Source: Microbacteriaceae bacterium (lineage in GTDB: Bacteria > Actinomycetota > Actinomycetes > Actinomycetales > Microbacteriaceae). Taken from it: a stretch of 41,937 bases of DNA. The translations under genes and the position numbers were made by a program. Below are positions 30,990 to 37,771 of the stretch, in pieces. The notes below the pieces were generated by a model. The model searched no databases, was not told the DNA's origin, and saw nothing but the letters and a program-made list of their open reading frames with translations. The stretch spans positions 1 through 41,937 of the forward strand of contig JAODMG010000112.1 in the NCBI GenBank assembly GCA_025464895.1, read 5' to 3'. Positions within the stretch are counted from its first letter, which is position 1, and each line of letters opens with the position of its first letter.

Positions 30990-31754
30990 ATGGATCCCGC
31001 AACACTCATTGGAATCGTGGTCGCTTTCGGCGCCCTGATAGCGATGCTGACGATCGAGGGCAGCAACGTCACCGCGATCCTGCTCCCCGCACCGATGGTC
31101 CTGGTCTTCTTCGCCACCATCGCCGTCGGGATCGCAGGCGGAACGATCAAAGACCTCATCATGGCCCTCAAGGCGATCCCAGGCGCGTTCAAGGGCAAGA
31201 CGACCCATCCGCAGGAGATCATCGACCGGGTGGTATCCCTCGCCGAGAAGGCGAGAAGCGAGGGACTCCTCTCGCTCGAGCAGGAGGCGGATGACGTGGA
31301 GGACCCGTTCCTGCGACGGGCGCTGCAGAACATCGCGGACGGCACGGACGGCGAAGATCTGCGAATTCTGCTCGAAGACGAGATCGAGACGAGCGCCAAG
31401 TCTGGACGCACGGCCGCGAGGTTCTTCACCAGCATGGGTGGGTACGCCCCGACCATCGGCATCATCGGCACGGTCGTCTCGCTGACCCACGTACTCGAAA
31501 ACCTCAGCACTCCCGCGACTCTCGGACCGATGATCGCCAGTGCGTTCGTCGCCACCCTCTGGGGCCTCCTCTCCGCAAACTTTCTCTGGCTGCCGATCGG
31601 CGCCCGGCTCAAACGCCTGACCGACCTGGAAGTCGAAAGGATGAGCCTCCTGATGGAGGGCGTCCTGGCCGTCCAGGCCGGCAGCCAGCCCCGTCTGCTG
31701 GGCGAGCGTTTGCGTGCCATGGTGCCCGCGAGCGCTCTCTCGGCAGCGGCATGA
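30990..31754 (+). CDS. motA: Flagellar motor stator protein MotA
   Basis: A 254-residue membrane protein with four transmembrane helices, near residues 4-22, 28-47, 147-168 and 180-202. The large cytoplasmic loop with FKGKTTHPQEIIDRVVSLAEKARSEGLLSLEQEADDVEDPFLRRALQNIADG carries the charged residues that contact FliG. The third helix region (GGYAPTIGIIGTVVSLTHVLENLSTPATLGPMIASAFVATLWGLLSANFLWLPI) has the conserved prolines. It forms the proton channel with MotB, which overlaps by four bases. Confidence -1.
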   Translation: MDPATLIGIVVAFGALIAMLTIEGSNVTAILLPAPMVLVFFATIAVGIAGGTIKDLIMALKAIPGAFKGKTTHPQEIIDRVVSLAEKARSEGLLSLEQEADDVEDPFLRRALQNIADGTDGEDLRILLEDEIETSAKSGRTAARFFTSMGGYAPTIGIIGTVVSLTHVLENLSTPATLGPMIASAFVATLWGLLSANFLWLPIGARLKRLTDLEVERMSLLMEGVLAVQAGSQPRLLGERLRAMVPASALSAAA

Positions 31755-32575
31755 GTCTCCGGCCGCGCCGACGCCGCAAGGGAGGCGAAGAGGAGGAGCC
31801 GCACAACGAGGAGCGTTGGATGGCGTCGTACATGGACATGGTGACCGTCCTCATGTGCATGTTCATCGTCCTGTTTGCGATGTCCTCGGTCGACGTGAAC
31901 AAGTTCAACCAGCTGCGCGCCTCGCTCGCCACCGGCTTCAGGACCACGACGACACAGACCACCGACGGCGACACCGGAAAGGGTACCGGTGCGGCCTCGC
32001 CGACGCCGACGGCCAGTTCGAAACCGACGGCACTGCAGCAGGCGACCACCGAAGTCCAGGATCTCATCGCTCTCCGCGAGAAGATGAAATTGAGCCTGCA
32101 GGCCTCCGGGCTCCAGAGCACTGTCAGCTTCAACCTGGATGCCCGCGGACTCACGGTGCGCCTGGTCGGTTCTGAGACCTTCTTCGCCTCCAACCGCACC
32201 GAGCTGACCTCGGTCGCGCTCGCGGTGCTGAATGCCATCGGTCCAGTCCTCGCAGGGGCCCCGTATTCTGTGTCGGTCGAGGGCCATGCCGACTCCCGCC
32301 AGGCCGTGTATCCCTATCCGACGAACTGGGAACTCTCATCCGGCCGCGCAACCACAGTGCTCCGCTACCTGGTCGAGACCAGCGGTTTCGCGCAGGACAA
32401 GATCGAGGCAGTCGGATTCGGGTCGGCCAGGCCGTTGACCCCAGGGACCGACCCAGCCTCCCTCTCCCTCAACCGGCGGGTGGACATTGTCGTCCTTTCC
32501 GACAAGGAAGACGCGGTGCGCGCACTCATTCCGCAGGCCGACCGCGCAATCGAAGGAGCCGCAGGCACCAACTGA
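31751..32575 (+). CDS. motB: Flagellar motor stator protein MotB
   Basis: A 274-residue protein with a short basic cytoplasmic N-terminus, one membrane helix (WMASYMDMVTVLMCMFIVLFAMSS) with the proton-carrying Asp29, a linker and a C-terminal OmpA-like peptidoglycan-binding domain (YSVSVEGHADSRQAVYPYPTNWELSSGRATTVLRYLVE and LSLNRRVDIVVLS). An aspartate with no Na-type signature suggests proton drive. FliL, which usually follows MotB in actinobacterial clusters, is absent; the next gene is fliM with its own promoter. Confidence -1.
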   Translation: MSLRPRRRRKGGEEEEPHNEERWMASYMDMVTVLMCMFIVLFAMSSVDVNKFNQLRASLATGFRTTTTQTTDGDTGKGTGAASPTPTASSKPTALQQATTEVQDLIALREKMKLSLQASGLQSTVSFNLDARGLTVRLVGSETFFASNRTELTSVALAVLNAIGPVLAGAPYSVSVEGHADSRQAVYPYPTNWELSSGRATTVLRYLVETSGFAQDKIEAVGFGSARPLTPGTDPASLSLNRRVDIVVLSDKEDAVRALIPQADRAIEGAAGTN

Positions 32576-32589
32576 TCCGGGGACTCCCC

Positions 32590-32616
32590 TTACCTTTGCT
32601 ATGCGCCAGCCGATAG
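32590..32616 (+). promoter_or_regulatory. Sigma-28 (FliA) type promoter of fliM
   Basis: TTAC (32590-32593), 15 bases, GCCGATAG (32609-32616). The -35 departs by one base from the other four sites. The -10 ends nine bases before the GTG at 32625, so transcription from it would give a leaderless or very short-leader fliM mRNA and rules out starts further upstream. Confidence -1.
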
Positions 32617-32624
32617 TGGCTGGT

Positions 32625-33524
32625 GTGACGGTCCAGGAACAAGTGGTTATAGGCGTGCCCGCAAAGTCGGTCAGGTCGGTGGATGTCTATGACTTCCGCC
32701 GCCCGACCACCCTTGCGCGCGAGCACTCCAGGGTGCTTGAGCTCGCCTTCGAGACGTTCGCCCGCCAGTGGGGCACCCAGCTGACCGCGAAGGTTCGGGT
32801 CGTCTCCCAGGTCACCTGCGAGCAAGTCCTCATGGTGACCTACGACGAGTACGCGTCGTCGCTGCCGTCGTCGACCGCGATGGTGCTCTGCCGACTGGAG
32901 AGCTTTGCGGCGAAGGCCGTGCTCCAGCTGCCAATCTCCACCGCGCTCGGTTGGATCAGTTACATGCTCGGCGGACACGGCGGCGTACCCGAGACCGACC
33001 GCAAATTCACCCACGTCGAGCAGGCACTCGTCCGTCGGATCATGGATGACGCGCTCGAAGACCTGCGCTACTCCCTCGGCACGCTTCTCGTCAGCCCGAT
33101 CAAGGTCGACACCTTCCAGTACAACTCCCAATTCGCCCAAGCCGCCGCGACCACCGACCTGATGATCGTCGCCACCTTCGAGATTCGGATCGGGGAGTGG
33201 GCGTCGGAGGCGACCGTCGCAATCCCGGCCGAGGCCCTGCTCCCGCAGATGGGCGACTCGAACCCGACGGCGACCGCGGCCGGCGCGAGGGGCCTGATGG
33301 AGGCACAGCTCAGCTGGGCACCGGTCGAGCTGGCCCTGCGGCTGGCCACCACGACCGTGAAGCCGAATGCCGTGCTGAATCTCGCGGTCGGTGACGTCCT
33401 GTCCATCCCCCATTCCCAGCACAAACCGCTCGAACTGGCGATCGATGGCCAGCTCATGGGACACGCCGCGGTGGGCGCCAACGGTGCCCGCCTCGCCTGC
33501 GTCGTAGTCAGCACAGAGTCCTAA
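32625..33524 (+). CDS. fliM: Flagellar motor switch protein FliM
   Basis: A 299-residue C-ring protein. The family core starts at VYDFRRPTTLAREHSRVLELAFETFARQWGTQL, continues through ISTALGWISYMLGGHGG and RRIMDDALEDLRYSL (CheC-like middle domain), and ends in a SpoA domain (VLNLAVGDVLSIPHSQHKPLELAIDGQLMGHAAVGANGARLACVV). The N-terminal CheY-binding helix (LSQxEIDALL type) is missing: only about 20 residues precede the core. GTG 32625 (MTVQEQ) is preferred; GTG 32643 is possible and has AGGA in front. A 17-base tandem repeat spans its stop. Confidence -1.
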   Translation: MTVQEQVVIGVPAKSVRSVDVYDFRRPTTLAREHSRVLELAFETFARQWGTQLTAKVRVVSQVTCEQVLMVTYDEYASSLPSSTAMVLCRLESFAAKAVLQLPISTALGWISYMLGGHGGVPETDRKFTHVEQALVRRIMDDALEDLRYSLGTLLVSPIKVDTFQYNSQFAQAAATTDLMIVATFEIRIGEWASEATVAIPAEALLPQMGDSNPTATAAGARGLMEAQLSWAPVELALRLATTTVKPNAVLNLAVGDVLSIPHSQHKPLELAIDGQLMGHAAVGANGARLACVVVSTES

Positions 33525-33545
33525 GCAACACAGAGTCCTCAGCAC
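33512..33545. repeat. 17-bp tandem duplication across the fliM stop
   Basis: CACAGAGTCCTAAGCAA (33512-33528) is followed directly by CACAGAGTCCTCAGCAC (33529-33545), 15 of 17 bases identical. The first copy contains the fliM TAA. It looks like a recent slippage or unequal-crossover event that lengthened the fliM-fliN spacer. Confidence -1.
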
Positions 33546-33591
33546 AACCCCTCAAACCACACAGTCCAGCACCGGCCACAAGGAGCACCCA

Positions 33592-34299
33592 GTGAACAAG
33601 TCAACAACAGCCCAGCAGGCCGAGGCCGCCGAAGCGCTGGCCCTCCACCTGCCGAGCTCTGGCATCCTGGTCGCCACCCTGCGACCCGGCGCCGGCGTTC
33701 CGATCGCTGCCGCACCGGCTGTCGCCGCATCCTTCGTCGGCGTGACCGCCGCCGACGTCGCCGTGATCCTGAACGACGCTGCCGAGCTGGCGAAAGCTGC
33801 CGGGACCGACACGTCCATCCTCTCCGTCATCGACCTGCTCAGGCCTGCACTGGAGGCAGCGACCGCCGTCCTCGGTGTCGGCGTCCTCGGTGACGCCCAC
33901 CTGGAGGAGTCCGCATCGCTCTTCTCGGCCGATGACGCGGCAGTTTTCGAACTCACCTCCGATGGCGCCCCGGCCGGATGGTTCGCCATCCGCCTGCGCG
34001 ACGGCGGAACGGTTGGGCACGTGACGCACATCAGCGACCGGACGGTCGCGGGGAAACTCGGTCGGATCAACAATGTCGAAATGGCGCTGACGGTCGAGAT
34101 CGGTCGCACCAGGATGTCGGTTCGGGATGTGCTCAGCCTCGAGCCTGGCGCTGTCATCGAACTCGACCGCTCGGCGGGGGCCCCGGCCGACGTGCTGCTG
34201 AACGGTCGCCTCATCGCGCACGGTGAAATCGTCGTCGTCGACCAGGACTACGCGGTCCGCATCACCCAGATCCTCGATGTTGCCGAGGGTCTGAACTAG
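33592..34299 (+). CDS. fliN: Flagellar motor switch protein FliN with CheC/FliY-like N-terminal extension
   Basis: A 235-residue protein. The C-terminal 85 residues (INNVEMALTVEIGRTRMSVRDVLSLEPGAVIELDRSAGAPADVLLNGRLIAHGEIVVVDQDYAVRITQIL) are the SpoA domain of FliN. The first 145 residues are an extension longer than in plain FliN and similar in layout to FliY, whose N-terminus is a CheC-like phosphatase. The phosphatase residues (E-x2-N) are not clear here: DLLRPALEAATAVLG has EAAT. So catalytic activity is doubtful. The GTG start at 33592 has AAGGAG in front. It abuts fliO. Confidence -1.
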   Translation: MNKSTTAQQAEAAEALALHLPSSGILVATLRPGAGVPIAAAPAVAASFVGVTAADVAVILNDAAELAKAAGTDTSILSVIDLLRPALEAATAVLGVGVLGDAHLEESASLFSADDAAVFELTSDGAPAGWFAIRLRDGGTVGHVTHISDRTVAGKLGRINNVEMALTVEIGRTRMSVRDVLSLEPGAVIELDRSAGAPADVLLNGRLIAHGEIVVVDQDYAVRITQILDVAEGLN

Positions 34300-34746
34300 A
34301 TGGATACGGTCATCACCGCGATCCGGGTCATCGTCTCCCTTGGCGTGGTGCTCGGACTCCTCTGGTTTCTCCAGCGTCGTCTCACCCGTGGCGCGAAGGC
34401 CAAGTCGTCGGGCAGCCCGGTCACGATCGTGGCCAAGCAGGCGATATCGCCGAAGGCATCCGTCGTGGTCATCGATGTCGAGGGGATGCGGCTGCTGCTC
34501 GGTGTCACCGAGCACGCGGTGAGCGTGCTGCAGTCCGGCGAAGCACCGCAGAAGCCCGCGAGCGCCGAGGTATTCGCCGACTCCCTCACGAAGGCCGCGA
34601 ACGGCCAGCCTGCGACGGCCAGGAGCGCCGGCCTGCTCACCGACTTCGGGCTCGGCGGCAAGACCGGCCGTGGTGCTCTCGCCGGATCCATCCTCTCCCC
34701 CGACACCTGGAAACAGATGGCGTCAGCGTTCCGGCAGGGCCGGTGA
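34300..34746 (+). CDS. fliO: Flagellar biosynthesis protein FliO
   Basis: A 148-residue single-span membrane protein. One helix lies at residues 6-24 (ITAIRVIVSLGVVLGLLWFLQRRL), followed by the FliO core VTIVAKQAISPKASVVVIDVEGMRLLLGVTEHAVSVLQ. FliO assists assembly of the FliP ring. Its ATG follows the fliN stop directly (TAGATG), and its end overlaps the fliP GTG by four bases. The C-terminal half is variable. Confidence -1.
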   Translation: MDTVITAIRVIVSLGVVLGLLWFLQRRLTRGAKAKSSGSPVTIVAKQAISPKASVVVIDVEGMRLLLGVTEHAVSVLQSGEAPQKPASAEVFADSLTKAANGQPATARSAGLLTDFGLGGKTGRGALAGSILSPDTWKQMASAFRQGR

Positions 34747-35594
34747 CCACGCTCGAGATCCGGTCGCACCACAGGGAGACCGTCCTGCGCTGGATCATCG
34801 CCATCGGCGTGTTCCTGGTCGCGACCGCCTTCCTGGTGCTGTACAACGCGCATTCCGCCCAGGCGGCTCCAAACCCTCCAACGCCGCCGGTCGCGCCGAC
34901 TCCCCCCGCGGACATTCTCGGCGGCGGCGGCGTCAACCTCTCCATCAACGGGCCGAACGGCGCTCCGTCGAGCTCGATCATCACCCTCATCGGCATCACT
35001 CTGCTGTCGGTCGCGCCGGCCCTGCTGCTGATGATGACATCGTTCACCAAGATCTTCGTCGTGCTCGCGATGACCAGGAATGCGCTGTCGCTCCCCTCGA
35101 TCCCGCCGAACCAGGTGCTTGCGGGACTCGCCCTGTTCCTGACCCTCTTCATCATGGGCCCGGTGTTCGTCGAGATGAACAACCACGGCATCCAGCCCTA
35201 CCTGCACGGCACGATCTCCTTCGACGACGCCGTCACCGCCGTCTCCGCGCCGCTTCGCACCTTCATGGTCGCCCACACCAGGCAGGAAGACCTGGCGCTG
35301 ATGACCAGGGCAGCGGACAAAGCCAATCCGGCCAGCCCCGACTCCGTTCCGATGCTGACGCTCATCCCGGCGTTCATGATCTCTGAACTGCGGGCGGCGT
35401 TCATCATCGGATTCGTCATCTTCATCCCGTTCCTGGTGATCGACCTGGTCGTCTCGGCTGCGCTCATGTCCATGGGCATGATGATGCTTCCGCCGGTGAT
35501 GATCTCGCTCCCGTTCAAGATCCTGCTGTTCATCCTGGTGGACGGATGGGGACTCATCATCACCTCGCTGGTCAACAGTTATCGAGGTGGCTGA
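34743..35594 (+). CDS. fliP: Flagellar export gate protein FliP
   Basis: A 283-residue gate subunit. The N-terminus has a cleavable signal sequence (WIIAIGVFLVATAFLVLYNAHSAQAA) and a Pro-rich periplasmic stretch. The core follows: LLSVAPALLLMMTSFTKIFVVLAMTRNALSLPSIPPNQVLAGLALFLTLFIMGPVF and, at the C-terminus, LTLIPAFMISELRAAFIIGFVIFIPFLVIDLVVSAALMSMGMMMLPPVMISLPFKILLFILVDGW. Five FliP with FliQ and FliR form the export pore. Start is GTG. Confidence -1.
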   Translation: MTTLEIRSHHRETVLRWIIAIGVFLVATAFLVLYNAHSAQAAPNPPTPPVAPTPPADILGGGGVNLSINGPNGAPSSSIITLIGITLLSVAPALLLMMTSFTKIFVVLAMTRNALSLPSIPPNQVLAGLALFLTLFIMGPVFVEMNNHGIQPYLHGTISFDDAVTAVSAPLRTFMVAHTRQEDLALMTRAADKANPASPDSVPMLTLIPAFMISELRAAFIIGFVIFIPFLVIDLVVSAALMSMGMMMLPPVMISLPFKILLFILVDGWGLIITSLVNSYRGG

Positions 35595-35869
35595 TGAACT
35601 CCAGTGCCGTTCTCGACATCGCTATGCGCGGGGTTCTCATCGCGGCAGAACTCGCCGCACCCATCCTGATCACCTCCCTCGTCGTGGGATTCGCGATCTC
35701 GCTCCTGCAGTCGATCACGCAGATCCAGGAGGTGACGCTCTCCTTCGTGCCGAAGGCCATTGCCGTCAGCATCGCGCTGATCGTCTGTGGCAACTGGATG
35801 ATCTCCGAAATGGTCTCGTTCACTCAGAGCCTGTTCGCGATGATCCCATCCCTCTTGACTGGGGGCTGA
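35594..35869 (+). CDS. fliQ: Flagellar export gate protein FliQ
   Basis: A 91-residue two-helix membrane protein. Helix 1 is LIAAELAAPILITSLVVGFAISLLQSITQIQEVTLSFVPKAIAV (the conserved QIQEVTLSFVPK loop is plain) and helix 2 IALIVCGNWMISEMVSF. Start at 35594 overlaps the fliP stop by one base (TGATG). Length is standard. Confidence -1.
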   Translation: MNSSAVLDIAMRGVLIAAELAAPILITSLVVGFAISLLQSITQIQEVTLSFVPKAIAVSIALIVCGNWMISEMVSFTQSLFAMIPSLLTGG

Positions 35870-35871
35870 TC

Positions 35872-36630
35872 GTGAATATCCCCATCGACCTGAACTGGAT
35901 CGAAGCGGTCATGCTGGCGAGCGTTCGCTTCACGACGTTCATCTTCATCGCCCCTCCGTTCTCCTACAACGCGATTCCGGCCCAGATCAAGGTGATGCTG
36001 TCGATCGGGCTCGCCATCGCCGTCTCCCCGCGGATCACGCAGAACTACCATTCCCTTGACACCGCCGGCTTCCTCGGTGCGCTCGTCCTCGAAATCCTGG
36101 TCGGCGCCGCCCTCGGTTTCCTCGTGATGGTGGTCTTCTCGGCGATGCAGTCCGCGGGAAATCTCATTGATATGTTCGGCGGTTTCCAGTTGGCGCAAGC
36201 CTTCGACCCGCAGGCGATGGTCAACGGCGCCCAGTTCACCCGGCTGTTCCAGATGGTCACCGTCGCGCTGATGTTCACCTCCGGCGCCTACCAGCTCGTG
36301 CTCGGCGGGCTCACCCGCAGCTTCACCGCACTTCCCATCGGCGGTGGCCTCGACCTGGCCGCGCCCGCGGATGCGATGATCAAGGCGACCACCCAGATGT
36401 TCCTGGCGTCTGTGCAGATCGCCGGCCCACTGATCGTCGTGCTGTTCCTCGCCGACGCTGGACTCGGCCTGCTCACGAGAGTCGCCCCCGCGCTCCAGGC
36501 CTTCTCGATGGGCTTTCCGCTCAAGATCCTGCTGACGCTGACCCTTGTCGTCGTCGTCTTCGTCGCGCTCCCGCAGATCGTGGAATCGCTCACGAGCCAG
36601 GCCGTCAGCCTGCTGATCGGGGTGAGCTAG
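35872..36630 (+). CDS. fliR: Flagellar export gate protein FliR
   Basis: A 252-residue membrane protein with about six helices. FliR features are RFTTFIFIAPPFSYNAIPAQIKVMLSIGLAIAVSPRI, GALVLEILVGAALGFLVMVVFSAMQSAGNLIDMFGGFQLAQAFDPQ and GPLIVVLFLADAGLGLLTRVAPALQAFSMGFPLKILLTL. The start is GTG 35872, two bases after the fliQ stop; the longer frame overlapping fliQ is not used. flhB begins with the next base after its stop. Confidence -1.
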   Translation: MNIPIDLNWIEAVMLASVRFTTFIFIAPPFSYNAIPAQIKVMLSIGLAIAVSPRITQNYHSLDTAGFLGALVLEILVGAALGFLVMVVFSAMQSAGNLIDMFGGFQLAQAFDPQAMVNGAQFTRLFQMVTVALMFTSGAYQLVLGGLTRSFTALPIGGGLDLAAPADAMIKATTQMFLASVQIAGPLIVVLFLADAGLGLLTRVAPALQAFSMGFPLKILLTLTLVVVVFVALPQIVESLTSQAVSLLIGVS

Positions 36631-37755
36631 TTGTCCGATTCGCAGGAGCGCACAGAGCGCGCGACCCCCAAGCGCATGAAAGAGGTGCGATCGAAGGGCC
36701 AGCTGGCGAAGTCGCAGGATGTGACCGCCTGGCTGGGTGTCGGCGCCGCGGCCATGATGATTCCCGCCACGATCGCCGCCGGAACGCAGGCCGCGACCAG
36801 CCAGCTGATGAGCGTCGGGGCGGCCATCGCCAATCCGAGCGCGCAGAACGCGCAGCAGATGCTCGGCGAGGGAATGGCGTCGATTCTCGCGACCGCCGGA
36901 CCGATGCTCGGCGTTGTCGCCGTCGTCATCCTGGTCGGAGCGGCGGCCCAGGGCGGCATCCATTTCAAACAACTGGCACCGAAATTCGAGCAGTTCAACC
37001 TGCTGAACGGTGTGAAGAACACCTTCGGAACGCAGGCGCTCTGGGGTGGGGTCAAGGCTCTCACCAAGACGCTCGTGGTCGGAATCGTGCTGTTCATGGT
37101 GGTCAAGGGCATGATGCCGACCCTCATGGAGGCCGGCGGTCTTCCCATCTCGTCGCTGCTCACAGCGGCCGGAGGAGGCGCGACGGCGCTGCTGCAATAC
37201 GCGGTCGTCGCGGGCCTCGGCCTCGCGGCCCTCGACGTCTTCGTCGTGATGCGCAGGAACCTCAAGAAGACCAGGATGAGCAAGAAAGAGGTCAGGGACG
37301 AAGCGAAGAGCTCCGAGGGCGACCCGCTGATCCGTTCCCAACGCCGTTCCCGGCAGCTCGCGATGAGCCGCAATCGGATGATGAGCGCGGTGGCGACAGC
37401 GGACGTCGTGATGGTGAACCCCATCCATGTCGCGGTCGCACTGAAGTACGAGCCGGGTAAGTCCGCTCCCCGCGTCGTCGCGAAGGGCCAGGGAACCGTC
37501 GCAGCGCGCATTCGCGAGCGGGCGGAAGCGGAGGGTGTCCCGATGGTGCGCGACGTGCCGTTGGCTCGCGCGCTCCACGCCGCCTGTGAACTCGGCCAGG
37601 AGATTCCGACCGAGCTGTACGACGCGGTCGCCAAAGTGCTCGCCTTCGTGATGGCCCTGAACGCCAGGGGCGCAGCCAAGGGGATGCACACCATCCTGCC
37701 GACGCCGCCGGCTCGTGCCGCGTCATCCACACCATCAACATCATCAGCCGCGTGA
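36631..37755 (+). CDS. flhB: Flagellar export switch protein FlhB (variant NPIH cleavage site)
   Basis: A 374-residue protein with four membrane helices in residues 30-215 and a cytoplasmic C-domain. The N-terminus SDSQERTERATPKRMKEVRSKGQLAKSQDV is typical. The cytoplasmic part has KMSKKEVRDEAKSSEGDPLIRSQRRSRQL-type sequence and the self-cleavage region VVMVNPIHVAVALKYEPGKSAPRVVAKGQG. The usual NPTH is NPIH here, with Asn and Pro kept. FlhB switches export from hook to filament proteins on command from FliK. The start is TTG at 36631. The C-terminal tail is Pro/Ser/Ala-rich. Confidence -1.
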   Translation: MSDSQERTERATPKRMKEVRSKGQLAKSQDVTAWLGVGAAAMMIPATIAAGTQAATSQLMSVGAAIANPSAQNAQQMLGEGMASILATAGPMLGVVAVVILVGAAAQGGIHFKQLAPKFEQFNLLNGVKNTFGTQALWGGVKALTKTLVVGIVLFMVVKGMMPTLMEAGGLPISSLLTAAGGGATALLQYAVVAGLGLAALDVFVVMRRNLKKTRMSKKEVRDEAKSSEGDPLIRSQRRSRQLAMSRNRMMSAVATADVVMVNPIHVAVALKYEPGKSAPRVVAKGQGTVAARIRERAEAEGVPMVRDVPLARALHAACELGQEIPTELYDAVAKVLAFVMALNARGAAKGMHTILPTPPARAASSTPSTSSAA

Positions 37756-37771
37756 ATCCTGGAGATCAGAA

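Noticed and set aside
30251-32287. Long minus-strand open frame (678 codons) opposite flgE, flbD, motA and motB
   Set aside because: Low-complexity Arg/Gly/His-rich translation typical of antisense GC-rich frames; the plus-strand genes are certain.
35824-37689. Minus-strand open frame (621 codons) opposite fliR and flhB
   Set aside because: His/Asp/Arg-rich shadow translation with no domain; flhB and fliR are well supported.
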